From Mycoplasmopsis cricetuli ATCC 35279 (GTDB lineage Bacteria > Bacillota_I > Bacilli_A > Mycoplasmatales > Metamycoplasmataceae): a stretch of DNA of 64,000 nucleotides. Both the position numbers and the translations under genes were made by a program. How positions within the stretch are numbered: position 1 is the first letter of the stretch; every line of letters starts with the position of its first letter. The stretch lies in contig NZ_JAHB01000001.1 of assembly GCF_000526955.1 (NCBI RefSeq), positions 114,004-178,003 on the forward strand, given 5' to 3'. Below are positions 20,937-33,387 of the stretch, one piece after another. The notes under the pieces are model-generated. The model did not search any database. It was given only the letters and a program-made list of their open reading frames with translations, and was not told the origin of the DNA.

Positions 20937-22289
20937 ATGGTTTCAATTAAAAAAATTATTTTAAAGCCAGATTATTATAATGAAAAAAAATATCTTTTAA
21001 AAGGATGAGTAACTTCAAATAGAGGTAATAAAAAAATTCGTTTCATTAGTGTAAATGATGGAACAACAATCAAATCTTTACAAGTAGTATTTAAAGGTAT
21101 TGATTTTAATTTTGAAATTTTAGATAAAATTAAAATTGGAAGTGCTATTATTGTTCAGGGAATTTTAAAATCAACTCCCCAAGCACAGCAACCGGTGGAA
21201 CTTGAAGCTACTGAAATTAAAGAATATAAAATTGCTGATGAAGATTATCCAATACAAGGAAATGAAATCAAATTAGAAACATTAAGAGAAATACCTCATC
21301 TAAGACATAGAACTAATGTTTTAAAAGCAATAATGTTAGTGCGTTCTACCTTGGCCCATGAAGTTCATAGATATTTTATGCAAAGACAATTTTACTATAT
21401 GAATTCACCAATTATCACTAGTAATGATGGTGAAGGAGCAGGTGAAACTTTTAATGTTGTTGATAATAAAGGTCAAACATTTTTTGGAGAAAACAATAAA
21501 GCCACTTTAGGTGTAACTGGTCAACTTCATGGAGAAGCAGCTGCGCTTGGAATGAATAAAATTTATACGTTTGCTCCTACTTTTAGGGCTGAAAATTCAA
21601 ATACTAAGAGACACTTAGCTGAATTTTGAATGATTGAGCCTGAAGTTGCTTTTTATAAGCTACATGATGTAATTGAACTTGCTGATCATTTATTGAAAAC
21701 AGTTATTAGAAATACATTGTTTAAAAATAAAGATGAAATTCAATATTTAAATGACAACTTTGATCAAGAGTTAATTAATAGATTACAACACTTTGTTAAA
21801 ACTCCATTAAAAATTATTGAATATACTGAAGCAATTAAACAACTATCACAAGTTAAAGAAAAATTTGAAAATCAAGATATTAAGTTTGGACTTGATTTAG
21901 CCACTGAGCATGAAAAATATTTAACTGAAGTAATTTATAAGGCTCCGGTGGCAGTTATTAACTTTCCAAAAGATTTTAAAGCTTTTTACATGACTCAAAA
22001 TTCTGATGGAAAAACTGTTGCTTCATTTGATTTATTGGTTCCTGGAGTTGGTGAGTTAATTGGTGGCAGTCAAAGAGAAGGTGATGTAAATAAATTAACT
22101 AAAAGAATTAAGGAATTAAATATTAATGAAAATGATTTAAAATGATACCTTGATTTAAGAAGATTTGGAAATTTAGGATCAGCTGGTTTTGGTATTGGAT
22201 TTGAAAGATTGGTGATGTATGTAACTGGTATTGACAACATAAGAGATGTTATTCCTTTTCCGAGAACTTCAGGAAATATTAGAATGTAA
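20937..22289 (+). CDS. asnS: Asparaginyl-tRNA synthetase
   Basis: Class II synthetase of 450 aa charging tRNA-Asn. N-terminal OB-fold anticodon domain ([20 protein letters not shown]) and class II core: motif 1 around [12 protein letters not shown], motif 2 [22 protein letters not shown], motif 3 [15 protein letters not shown]. The Trp in motif 2 is encoded by TGA, strong internal proof of genetic code 4. Ribosome site AAGGAG precedes the ATG. A hairpin terminator follows the stop. Confidence 0.97.
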
Positions 22290-22314
22290 AAAAATTAGCA
22301 ATGCTAATTTTTTA
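22288..22314 (+). terminator. Terminator after asnS
   Basis: Stem AAAAAAATTAGC / GCTAATTTTTT with a 3-base loop, directly after the asnS stop. Confidence 0.75.
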
Positions 22315-22325
22315 TATATTTTGCA

Positions 22326-23243
22326 ATGAAAAACAAAATTACTAAAATTGGAATTGTAGTTGAATACAATCCCTTTCATAATGGGCATATTTATCAGCTC
22401 AATTGAATTAAAAATACATTTCCTAACTCGAAAATTTATGTAGCTATGTCACATAAATATTCACAAAGGGGAGAAATTATTTGTCTTTCCTGAAGAAAGC
22501 GTAAAAAGTATGCAAAACAATATGGAGTTAATAAATTTATCAAACTAAAAACTTCAATTTCTGCACAAGCTGCCCATATTTTTGCCAAGGAAAGTGTTTT
22601 GAAATTAGCTAAAAAGAAAATTGATTATCTAGTTTTTGGTAGTGAAACAAACAACATTGAAACTATGTTGCAAATTGCTCACACATTAAAAAAAAATATT
22701 GATAAATATAATTTTTTGGTTAAAAAGTTTCTAAAACAAAAGGGGTTAAGTTTTCCTAGAGCAACCAATTTAGCTTTGCAAGAACTAATGGGTGTTAATA
22801 TAAATATGCCTAATGACATTTTAGGACTTGAATATGTTAAAACAATAGTAAATTACAATTTGCCTATTGTACCCATTTCAATAGCTAGAACAATTGATTT
22901 TCATTCTGAAACTACAACTGAAAATTTTGCTAGTGCCTCAAAAATTAGACAACTAATTAAATTTAAACAAAACTTTTCACATTACACTCCAGTAAAAATT
23001 AATGATATAAAACAAAAAAATATTGAAAGTACTTATATTAAATTTCAAAAATTTATTAAAAATACTTCAGCAAAAAAAATAGCTAAATACAAAATGATTT
23101 CTGAAGGGATGGAAAATCTTTTTAAAAAACAAATTCATCACAAAAGTTATGATGAATTCATTCAAGCATGTGTAAGTAAAAGATACACAGCTTCAAGAAT
23201 TAAAAGAGCATATTTATTTGTTTTGCTGAAAATTAAAAAATAA
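22326..23243 (+). CDS. tmcAL: tRNA(Met) cytidine acetate ligase-like protein (YlbM family)
   Basis: Protein of 305 aa starting KIGIVVEYNPFHNGHIYQL, the nucleotidyltransferase-like opening with the HNGH adenylate-binding motif of TmcAL. SHKYSQRGEI replaces the usual S..FvQRGEP. Later ASKIRQLI matches the conserved AS.IR motif. TmcAL activates acetate with ATP and acetylates the wobble cytidine of elongator tRNA-Met. It is shorter than Bacillus YlbM (about 400 aa), mainly at the C-terminus. Family membership is fairly sure; activity is inferred. Confidence 0.83.
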
Positions 23244-23273
23244 CTCATTAAATTTTGCTAATGAGTTATTTTT
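23235..23273. terminator. Bidirectional terminator
   Basis: Stem AAAATAACTCATTA / TAATGAGTTATTTT between convergent tmcAL (+) and the metalloprotease gene (-). Confidence 0.8.
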
Positions 23274-25350
23274 AATATAAAATTTTTTTAATTTGAATTT
23301 TTTCATTAGATGATTTTTCAATATAAAAATCTAAATCAGAATTTCGTTCATCTCTTAAAGTTGTAACTCTTCTTTGATCTGGAATTGAAATATTTTTATT
23401 AAAATCAATTTCATTTTCTTGAATTTCATTATCATTATTTAAATCAGTTCAAAAATAAACTTCACTCCCATTTGAAATCTTAACAAATTCTTCAGTTATA
23501 TAGTTATAAAAATGTTCTTTAGGATATCTGCGATCTAAAAATTGTTCTTTTCGTTTTTTTCCTGAATTTAAAAATGCTCCATAATCAAAATTTTTATGAC
23601 CAAAAAAGCTAAATGTATCTGAATATTGAAATTTTGCTTTTTGAATTAATTTATCTTTTTTTATAATTGCAAATCCTGTATATTTTTTATCAGGCAAATA
23701 CCCAACAAATTTAATTTCATCTGAAACTGAATGATCAAAATTTATTTTTGAATGCAATAAATTATCATTGTTAATTAGATCATTTCATTTTCAAACATTT
23801 TTACTAAAAATTTGTGCAATAGCTTTACCATACCCCATAGTTTCAAGATACAAATTATAAAATTCTTCAGAACGATCTTTTTTAAATTTATTTTTTAAAG
23901 TTAAAAATTCATTTGGTTTTTCTTTAGATTCTGTCAAATATTCAAATTTAAAAGGAGTATTTGGATAAATTACATAATCATTTAATTTTATTTTTTTGTT
24001 ATCAACAATATTTTTTAATGAGCTTAAATAAACTCTCATTCAATCATTTGATTGTCCATATTGAGAAACAACTAAATTTCCTTTTGAATTATCACTTTCA
24101 ATTGCTCCATATCAATTAAAAAAATTAACTTTATTTGAAATAAGTCCAGGATCTAATAATGTATTTTCGAGTCCATCTTGAGGAAAATAGCTTTCAAATG
24201 CATATTTAGTATACTCTCGAGCAACAAGTTCGGTTAAAGAATAGTAATAACGAATTTCACTTTTAGTAAGACCATATTGACCTTCTGGACTAAAATAATA
24301 ACGTTCATTATCTTTAATATTTAAAAAATCATTATTAGTATTAGAAAAATCTCATAAATTTTTTAAAGAAAAATTGTTGCTTATTCATTTTTCTTTTATT
24401 TTATTATTTGCATTTATATATAATGGATTATTTTTTAAATAACTAATTGTGTCTATATTAAAATTTAAAATATTTTTAAATTTTTTTACAAATTCTCCAT
24501 TTCAATATTGTGCATGTCCTTGTTCATTTTCAATTGAGCTTCCATGATAATAAATTGGATACTTTGTATATTTCTTGTCTTCACTTGTTTCATTTTCATC
24601 TTTATCATCAGGTAAAACAATTTGAGCATAAGAGTTTGATCAATGATGTAAATATTCATGAAAAATAACACTCATTATACTTCCTACAATGCTATACAAT
24701 TTAATTCCTTTTTCTAAAAAATTAAAAGCATTAATGTAAATATTTTTATTATTTGGAATATAAAGTCCATTCGCAAGAGGAGGAATAACATTAAAATCAT
24801 TAATATTAATTGCTTCTAAATCAAATACTTCAGGTCCAAATGGAACTTTTCTTTTAAATTCCTGAGCTATTTTAACAAGTGCATTTTTTCCTAAAAGATA
24901 ACGTTTATTATCATGAGAATCATTATAATATGCATATTCTCTAAATTTAATTTTAGTAATTGGATCTTGAAATTCTATATATCATTGATTGTATTCATTG
25001 TTAAAAAATTCTTCAACTATATTAAAATCTTCAATTTTATTGTTGTATTTTTTAACTATTATGTCACGAACACCTGGTTTTATTTCATTTCAATTAACCA
25101 CCTGCACTTCTCCATCACTAATTGGTACTAAAGATTTTGGAGAAATATCAAGTTGTTGATCAAAATTTAAATAATTATTCATAATTTTAAGATTTTTAAG
25201 ATCTTGCTTAATTGTTTTTTTGGACTTATTTATATTTGGTGAAACATTAACATTTAAAATTTTATAAAAAAGATAAGAAAATCCAGTTATAAAACCAATA
25301 GCTGAAAGTGAAATTGTTGCAAAAATCAATGGAATAAATTTGTTTTTCAT
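23272..25350 (-). CDS. Membrane-anchored zinc metalloprotease (MYPU_1760-like)
   Basis: Predicted surface protein of 692 aa. It has one N-terminal transmembrane segment or uncleaved signal (about residues 5-32) and then a large outside domain. The zinc-binding motif HEYLH lies at residues 231-235 in SVIFHEYLHHWSNSY, and TELVAREY about 120 residues on could supply the third ligand. The C-terminal part resembles an EF-like acidic segment (DLNNDNEIQENEID). The pattern resembles the mycoplasma-specific family named after MYPU_1760 of M. pulmonis, recalled rather than searched. It is the last gene of a seven-gene minus-strand unit. A role in cleaving host proteins is possible but unproven. Confidence 0.75.
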
Positions 25351-25367
25351 ATTTTTCTTTCTTAAAA

Positions 25368-26690
25368 TTATTTTTTTGAAATTTTTACCAAAGTTTCAAT
25401 ATGATGTGTATTTGGAAACATATCATAAGGTTGGATTTCCTCAAATAAATAATTTAGTTTTTCAAATTCTTTTAAATCTCTGAGCAAAGTTCTTGGATCA
25501 CAAGATAAATAAAAAATATTTTTAAATTGCATTTTATCTATTCAATTAATAACTTCAATATTAAGACCAGATCTTGGTGGATCAACAATAATTGCACCAT
25601 TATAAAATTTTAAATCATAATTTTTAACTATTTTTTCAATTTTGCCACTGAAATAATAAAAATTTTTAGTTTTATTTAAATTTGCATTAATTTTTGCCAA
25701 TTCTATTGCTTGTTTTTGCAATTCTATCCCTATAATTTTTGTATTCTTATCTAAATTTAATGTTTGTGAGAAAACTCCAACTCCACAATAACCATCAATA
25801 AAAATATTCAAATTAGTATCTTTTATTAAAAAATTTAATTTTTCTAAAATTTTTTCAAAAATTTTTAAATTTATTTGAAAAAAATTTTCAGGATTAATAA
25901 TAAATTTTTTATTAAAAATTTTCATAAAAAATGGTGCTTTTTTAAAAATTTCTTTATAAATATTATTTTTTACAACAAACAACTCAACAATTAAATTATA
26001 TTCTTTTAATTTTTCTATAAATTTTTTTGGCAAATCAAAATCATTATAAATTCCTATTGAAACCTGTAAATGATTATCAATATTACTTCTAACAGAAATT
26101 CAACTAAAAAAATTTAATTTTTGCAAATCTTTTTTAAAATAATTATTTGCTTGTTCTAAAAAATATTTTAAAAAATTATTAATTGAAACAAAATTTTGAC
26201 TCAAATTGTTTGCTAGTAACAATTTCTTACTTTTAATTTGATATTCTCCTAACTTTAAAAAGTTATCATTAATATCAACAAATAATGGATACTTAACTTT
26301 ATTTCTATAAAAATTATTTTGGTCAAAAATTATTTCCTTAATATTTTTTAAATTAATATTTAAATTTCACCCAAATAATTTTTTTAAATATTGATTCTTT
26401 CAATTAATTTGTTCTTGATAATCTAAATTAATTAAAGAATAAGAATTAAATGATAATAAATTATTAGTTCTTTTTAAACTTCTAGTAATTAAATTTACAA
26501 TTTCTCCATATCCATAATTTTTATTTTCTTGGATAATTTTTATTTCTGCAACTTCATCAACAAATAAGTTGGGCACAAAAAAGCGTTTATTTTTAACTAA
26601 AACAACCCCTAATCCTTGGTAAGTTAATTCAAAACATTTTACTTTATAAAGTTTATTTTCAACATACATAGAGCAAATCAATTCTTCCAT
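25368..26690 (-). CDS. Class I SAM-dependent rRNA/tRNA uracil-5 methyltransferase (RlmD/TrmA family)
   Basis: RNA methyltransferase of 440 aa. A divergent TRAM-like N-terminal region (CFELTYQGLGVVLVKNKRFFVPNLFVDE) precedes the catalytic domain: FFQIN, FIDGYCGVGVFSQTL (SAM loop), IGIELQKQAIELAKINA, AIIVDPPRSG and FYLSCDPRTLLRDL with the catalytic Cys, then PYDMFPNTHHIETLV. The order is diagnostic of the TrmA/RlmCD family; the target base (23S U1939 or U747, or tRNA U54) cannot be told. It overlaps rsmD by 32 bases. Confidence 0.9.
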
Positions 26691-27195
26691 GTTTTTTTTG
26701 CTTATAAATTTTTAATTCATCAGGTAATTCAATTAATTTAGACACATCTGTCTCAATTATAATTTCGCCATCTAAATTTAATAATTTTTTTAAAGTAATT
26801 TCTTTTAAAGATTTTGAAACCAAATCAAAGTCTTTAAATGGGGCATCTATAAAAATAAAATCAAAAGGTTGATTTTCTTTTTTTAGATATAGCAAGGCAT
26901 CTGTTTGAATTGCTGTAATATTCTTGCTTTTAATCAACAATAAGTTATTGATTAATACTTTATATACCTGACTATTTTTTTCAATTGCAACAATTTCTTT
27001 AGCTCCTCTGCTTTCTGCTTCGATGCTTCAAGCTCCACTTCCTGAAAAAAGATCTAAACAACGTTTGTTAGCAATTTTAAATTGCAAACTTGAAAAAATA
27101 GATTCACGAACTTTTTCTGTAGTAGGTCTAGTAAAATTAGAATCTGGCTCTTTAATTTTTAAATTACGATATATGCCTGCAATAATTCTTAACAT
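26659..27195 (-). CDS. rsmD: 16S rRNA (guanine966-N2)-methyltransferase
   Basis: Methyltransferase of 178 aa acting on 16S rRNA. Begins MLRIIAGIYRNLKI and continues TRPTTEKVRESIFSSL, the RsmD hallmark, followed by the SAM-binding LDLFSGSGAWSIEAESRGA. The usual catalytic DPPY/DPPF motif reads DAPF here (FIDAPFKDFD). Trp in GAW is TGA-encoded. Gene lies 23 bases after the DJ-1 gene and its end overlaps the next methyltransferase. Confidence 0.9.
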
Positions 27196-27218
27196 AAACT
27201 AATTATTTATAAAACAAA

Positions 27219-27776
27219 TTATTGTTCTTTAATTCCTTTCATAGCTGTTACAACCTTAGTATAAATTTTTTCTCCATAAAATTCTTTAACTATTTCAAGT
27301 CCTAAATCCATACCAGCATCTGCACATTTAGCTGTAATGATCTTGTTATTTTTAAAATTATTAGTTACATATTCATTTTTACGTAGTGTAGATCATGTTT
27401 TTATTGATCACTCACTTGGATATGAAGAATAAGTTAATTCTTCAGAAATAATATTGTTTTCTCTTAACACATTTGGAGCATCACAAATTGCTGCAATTGG
27501 TGTTTTGGTGTTTTTAATTAGATTTAAACTTTCTTTATTTGTTCTAAGATTTTGAGCACCAACTCCTCCAGGAATAAATATTAAATCATATTCATCAAAA
27601 TTAACTTTATTTTTAATATTATCAATTGTAACAATATTATACTGACCTGTTAATTTTTTAAATTCAGGATGAAAATAATCAATTAAAACATTTTCATCTG
27701 CTCTTTTTATACATGACAATGGTGTTGTTAATTCAATATCATTAAATTTTGGTTCTAAAATAGTTAATACTTTCAT
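27219..27776 (-). CDS. DJ-1/PfpI family protein
   Basis: Cytosolic protein of 185 aa with a flavodoxin-like fold. LIFIPGGVGAQNL is the conserved Gly-rich turn, and PIAAICDAPNVL carries the nucleophile-elbow cysteine expected in DJ-1/ThiJ/PfpI proteins. Members act as chaperones, glyoxalases or proteases; which applies here is unknown. Its ATG overlaps the stop of the upstream membrane-protein gene. Confidence 0.88.
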
Positions 27777-28660
27777 TATTTTTTCCTAAATTTTAAAATT
27801 TTTCTTGATACTAAATAAATAATTAATGCTAATGGAAGCAAAATAGTTAATGTAAAAATAATAAAATAAAAATTTCTTCATGCCTTATTTAATTTTCTTT
27901 TAGATTCCTCTATAGTTGAAAAAACAACCCCTGAGTCATTGATAATAAATAACTTAGCATCTTCGATTCTTTTTTTATCATACAAACGAATAACAATAAA
28001 TAAGATAGTAATAACAAATAAAATTGAAATACCAACAATTAACAAAATTTTCACATTTCCAAAGGTATTTTCTAATGCTTCTCTAATATTGAATTCAAAA
28101 TTTAATTTTAAAGAACTGGTTTCAGGTGTTTTTATTTCAATAGTATTTCATTTGTATAATCCAAACACAATTAAATTAAATAAACCATAATATGTAAAAA
28201 TAAAAATATAAATTCATAAAAATGATACTGATTTATGAATTAAACTTTTGCACAATTCAGCAAATGTTGTACTAGCTGCTAAATCTCCTAAAGCAAAACT
28301 TTCTCTATATCTAATTTCAATTTTTTTTCATGCAATAAGCTTAATTCAATTTTTAACTAAAAGAAAAACTGAAACTAAAAAAAACATCCCAATAAAAACT
28401 CACCAACCATATGCGTTAAAATTTAAAAATCAATTTACTATGGATCCTACAATAGTTAAAAGTAAAACAATGCATCAAAATATAATACCTATTTTTCTAA
28501 TTTGTTTTTCTTTTTTTAAAATTTTATATGACTCTGGACTAATTATATTTTGAGGATCAATAAATTTATTATTAGTTTTTTGATTTAGATCAATAGAATT
28601 TTGAACTATTGAAGATTGTTGAATTTCAATTGTATTATTTGATACTTTTGGTTTAAACAC
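27776..28660 (-). CDS. Multi-pass membrane protein (possible MSC_0882 family)
   Basis: Protein of 294 aa with a polar N-terminus of about 60 residues and four clear membrane segments: IGIIFWCIVLLLTIVGSIV, WVFIGMFFLVSVFLLV, WIYIFIFTYYGLFNLIVF and, further on, ILLIVGISILFVITILFIV and LTILLPLALIIYLV (five in all). The size and the SYKILKKEKQIRKIG segment before the first helix remind me of the mycoplasmal MSC_0882 family, but this is from memory. No function can be proposed. It sits in the def-rsmD operon. Confidence 0.7.
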
Positions 28661-28704
28661 ATATCTCCTTTTATATATTTTATAATTTGAAATTATTATA
28701 TATT

Positions 28705-29754
28705 TTAATTTGATCTTAAAATTTTATAAGCTTCTTTTAAAATATCTGCACTTAAATCATTAAAGCCTAACATTTTATCAATTTTTTTACCTAAAATAGA
28801 GATTAAATCATTTGTTGCTTCAGGTTTTAAATCTTTAAGTATATTATCAATAATTTTTGAATATCCATTTTTATTTATTTCGCTTTTCAAATTTATTTTA
28901 GAATTATTTTTTAATTTACTTAAAAGAATATCTTTTTTTTCTTTTTCTGTTTTATTTTCATAATTTAAAATTTCCTCAGATAATTGTTTTTCAATTTCTT
29001 TAAAATTATCACGAGCAGCATTAATTGAATTATTTAAAACTGAACCTAAATTTGAATTTTCAGAAAATGTTTTTAAAATTTTTTCTCTTAAATTATCATT
29101 ATTTAAAGTATCAATAATAACATCTGTTGTTTGAGTAATTTTTAATTTTTCTTTATCAGTTAATTCATTTTCTGGTTTTTCTAAAGTTTTCAATATGTTT
29201 TGATCATTTTGAAAAAAAATTTTAATTTTAGAAATAATAATTGAAGGGTTATCACCCTGAAAAAGAGTTAGTGCTTTAATTGAAAAAGTTGTAAACTTAT
29301 CTGCTCTTTGTTCATTAATACTTATAGATGCAAGAGTTGAAGTAAAAATTGGTATTAAAACAGCTAAATTTAAACCAGCAAAAATTAAACGTCTAAATAT
29401 TTTTTTGTTTGTTTTTCTTTTGAAAAGATTTTTAATTCCTACAATTAAAAATATAATTGTTGTAATCGTCATTGCTAAAAAATAAACAATTAAAAATAAG
29501 TAAATTATAAAAAAAGTTCCCCAATTATTTACTAAACTACTATTAATGTATTTTTTTGCAATTAAAAAAAATCCAACACTTATTCCGCTTGAAGTTAAAA
29601 TTATTAAAATGTTTGTAATAACATATTTTCATTGAAAAAAGAATCCAGTAAAAATAGCTCCAAACACAATTAAAACAAGAAATACTATTCCTATATACTT
29701 TAAAAAAAATAAATTATTAATTTTTTCTAAAATATTATTAATTTGTGATTCCAT
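28705..29754 (-). CDS. Membrane protein of unknown function
   Basis: Protein of 349 aa not recognised. The N-terminal 150 residues hold four predicted membrane helices (IGIVFLVLIVFGAIFTGFF, VITNILIILTSSGISVGFF, FFIIYLFLIVYFLAMTIT plus following, LNLAVLIPIFTSTLASI). The remaining 200 residues are charged and helical, rich in Lys, Asn and Glu. It follows def by 8 bases and precedes another membrane-protein gene by 44 bases, so all three are probably co-expressed. Confidence 0.75.
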
Positions 29755-29762
29755 AATTTTCC

Positions 29763-30320
29763 TTAAATAATAATGGTTCTTTTGTTTGGTTTTTTTCAAG
29801 GATCTTTTTTATTGATTCTATCAATAAATAATTTTCCTTGCAAATGATCTAGTTCATGTTGAAAAATGATTGAAAGATATCCAGTTAAATCAATATTTAC
29901 CAACTCTCTTTTGTAATAACTATACCCTTGAACTGTAAGTTTATAACTACGTGGAACATATCCTTCTTGATTTGCTCATTCTTCAGGTACTGAAAGACAT
30001 CCCTCTCCTGCAGAAAGTGCAACTAGTTGGTCACTTTTTCTTAATATTTTAGGATTAAAAATAACATCTTTAAATATTGGATTTCCTTTATCATCAGGAA
30101 GATAAACATAAAAAACGTTTTTTAAAATACCATATTGAACAGCAGCAACACCAACTCCTGCTCTAAATTGACTTCCTTCTTTTTGAGAATCATCAATATG
30201 ATAAATCATTTTTTCTGCAAGTTCAATATCTTCATCAAGTAAAGGTATTGAAACATCTAGTGATTTTTTTCTTAAAACTTCATTAGGCAAATTAACAATA
30301 TTTATTTCAAATTTTTTCAT
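29763..30320 (-). CDS. def: Peptide deformylase
   Basis: Metalloenzyme of 185 aa removing formyl groups from new proteins. All three motifs are present: GVGVAAVQ (motif 1), EGCLSV with the metal Cys (motif 2) and QHELDHLQG with the two His and catalytic Glu (motif 3). Length and the insertion between motifs fit type 2 PDF of low-GC Gram-positives. First gene of the seven-gene minus-strand unit ending at 23272. Confidence 0.97.
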
Positions 30321-30396
30321 TTTTTAATTATATTAAAAAACCAAATAATATTTTAAAGATTATAAAAACTGTTTTTAGCTTAACTTAATAAATAAT

Positions 30397-30431
30397 TATC
30401 AAAAAAGACACTTTAAATGCGGCTTTTTTAA
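30397..30431 (-). terminator. Possible terminator after smc
   Basis: Imperfect hairpin with outer arms AAAAAAG / CTTTTTT at the smc stop; inner pairing is weak. Confidence 0.35.
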
Positions 30432-33376
30432 GAAATGGCTGATTTATTTTTTTGTATTAATTTTTCTGCATCAGAAAGTTTAATTGAAAAAAAACTAGTT
30501 ACACCACGATTTTGCATTGTAGCACCTAATAATTGATCAACTCTTGACATTGTTCCATGTCTATGAGTAATAACTATAAACTGAGTTTGATTTTTTAATT
30601 GTTGTAAATAATTTGCATACCGCACCACATTTGATTCATCTAATGCAGCTTCAACTTCATCTAAAATACAAAGAGGTAACGGTCTAGCTTTCAGTATAGC
30701 AAAAAGTAATGAAATAGCAATTAATGATTTTTCTCCACCAGAAAATAGTTTTAAATTTTTAACACTTTTTCCTGGTGGTTGTGCATAAATAGAAATTCCA
30801 CTTTCTAAAATATTGTTTGGGTCAACAAACTCAACTTTTGCTCCACCGCCTCCAAACATTGATTTAAATACTTTATCAAATTCTATATTAACATCATTTA
30901 CAATATTACTAAGACGAGTAATAATAATTTTGTCCATTTCAGTTATAGCATTTAACAAAATATTTTTTCCTTCTTCAACTTCTGTTTGATTTGTGACAAA
31001 AATATTATATTTTTCTTCAACTTCTTCAAGTTGTGAAATTGAATCTAAATTAACATTTCCTAATTCTTTAATTTCTAAAGTTAATTCATCAATTACTTCT
31101 TTTGCTTTTTCTTTAGGTAAATTTAAAGAAAAATTTTTTAAAGCATATTCAACAGTTAAGTTATAAAATCCACCTAAACGATTTTTATATTGTTCAAGTA
31201 AATTGCTTGTTTCTTTTAAATTAAACAATTTTTCACTAAATGATTGAGTTAATTGATTCAATAATTTATTTGCATCATTTCTAAGTTCATTTAACTGTTC
31301 AATATCAGCATCTAATTTATGTTTAATTTGCAATGAAGCACTTAACTCAAAAATATGTTGTTTTAATTCTTTTTCAAGTTGATTAATTCTTTCAATAGTT
31401 GTACTGATTTTTTCTCCTGAAATTGAACTAACACTTGTTCCTAAAACACTATATTCTGATTCTAACTTATCTAATTTTTCACGAGCATGTTTAATTGAAA
31501 TTATATTAGCTGATAATTCGTTGCTATAAGTAGTAACATAATTTTGTAAATTAATTGAATAATTTTTTAAGCTTTCAATATCATTTATTGTTTTTTTCTC
31601 AAGAATTTCAAGTCCAGGAATTAAATTTTTAAGTTCTATTATTTTTTCATCAAGACCTAAAATATCATCACTATCTTGTTTTGTTCCACCTACCATAATT
31701 CCCCCAGGTCGAACAATATCTCCATCTTTAGTAACTAACATATATTTTTTTTCTAAAATTTTTGATATTTTATTGGCTTGTTCAATATTTTCAACTACAA
31801 CTATATTACCAAGTAAAAATTTGTTTAAGATTTCATATTCCTTGTTAGTTGTAACTAATTCATTTGCTATTCCTATAAAGCCAGCTTGATTGCGAATAAC
31901 CATTAAATAATCATCTCTAATTGTTTTTTCTTTAATTGAATTTAAAGGAATAAAAGTGGCTCTTCCACCTTTATTTGATTTTAAAAAATTAATTGCTTTA
32001 ACAGCACTCTCTGAATTATCTACAACTACATGTTGCAAACTTGAAGCCAATACTGCTTCAATAGCGCTAGTGTGTTCATGTTGAACTTTTAATATATTCG
32101 CAACAATACCTTTAATTCCTTTTAAATTATTTATATTTTCTAAAATTGTTTTAGTTCCCTTATATAAATTATTTTTATTTTCTTTTTTTGAAATTAAAAT
32201 TCTTAATTGAATATTAATTTCTTGTTTTTTAATTGCTAACTTTGTTAGATTAGTTTGTAATTGATTAATCTTAATATTAACTTCTTGCAATTGCTTTTCA
32301 GATTTTTGTTTTTTAATTTTAATATCTTGCTCTGAGTCTATTAAATATTGTAAAACTTGTTTACTTTCTAAATAACTGGTTTCTAAAGCTTGTTTTTTCT
32401 CTTCTAAATTACTTTGAAATTCTCCAGAAGCAATTAAATTTCTTTTTGCTGTTTCATTGCTATGAATAATTTTTAATTCATTTAAGCGTGTTTCTAAACT
32501 AGTTTTTTTGGCTGATAATTCTGAAATTTTTTGATTTAAATTAGATTGTTCTTGTTTTTTATTAGTTATGTTAATAGTATATTCTTCAATTTTACTAGAG
32601 TAATCTTTTTTTGTTTCTTCAACACCTTCTAATTTTTCTTTTAAATCATATAAGGATTTTTCAAGATGCTTAATTTCATTGGCTAAATAAGCAATTTCAA
32701 TATTTTTTAATTGTAAATTTTTTTCTTTATAAACTAAAGCTTTTTCTGCTTGTTTTCTCAAGGGAATCAATTGTTTTTCTAATTCACTTACATGAGCATT
32801 AATAACTCTTAGTGATTCTTCAGCTCTTTCAAGTTTTCTAAGTGATTCTGTTTTTCTTAATTTATATTTAGATACACCAGCTGCTTCTTCAAAAATTGCC
32901 CTGCGACTTTCATCACTTGCTTGTGCTATTTCACTTACAGTTCCCTGTGAGATAATGGCTAACGAACTTTTTCCAATTCCAGTTCCCATAGCAATTGATT
33001 TAATGTCTTTATGACGTGCTATTTTGCCATTAATAAAATATTCATTTAATGATTTATTACGATCTAAAGTTCTGGTAATACTAATGGTATCACCATCATA
33101 ATTAGTAAGTTCAACTGAATTTTTAAAAGTTAATGTGACAGTAGCTTTATCAAGAGGTTTTGCAACTTTTGACCCTGAAAAAATAACATCTTTCATTTCA
33201 TCACCACGAAGTTCCTTGGCGCTTTGCTCACCTAAGACTCACTTAATAGCATCATTGATATTGCTTTTTCCTGAACCATTTGGTCCAACTATTCCTGCTA
33301 CTCCTCCATCAAATCGCAATACAATTGGATCAGCAAAAGATTTAAATCCATGAGCTTCAATTTTAATTAATTTCAT
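30428..33376 (-). CDS. smc: Chromosome segregation ATPase SMC
   Basis: Condensin subunit of 982 aa that compacts and orients the chromosome. The N-terminal head begins MKLIKIEAHGFKSFADPIV with Walker A GPNGSGKSN. Long coiled coils flank a hinge near residues 410-540 (KGIKGIVANILKVQHEH, then GGIMVGG). The C-terminal head has the signature LKLFSGGEKSLIAISLLFA and Walker B LCILDEVEAALDE. The true start is 60 codons before the first ATG after a TGA Trp (AIKWVLGEQ). It is shorter than the Bacillus protein because the coils are reduced. Last gene of the yloU-fakA-plsX-rnc-smc cluster. Confidence 0.97.
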
Positions 33377-33387
33377 ATTCAATCCCT

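Noticed and set aside
21195..22145. Split asnS as two genes or a frameshift
   Set aside because: The break is a TGA Trp inside class II motif 2; the gene is intact under code 4.
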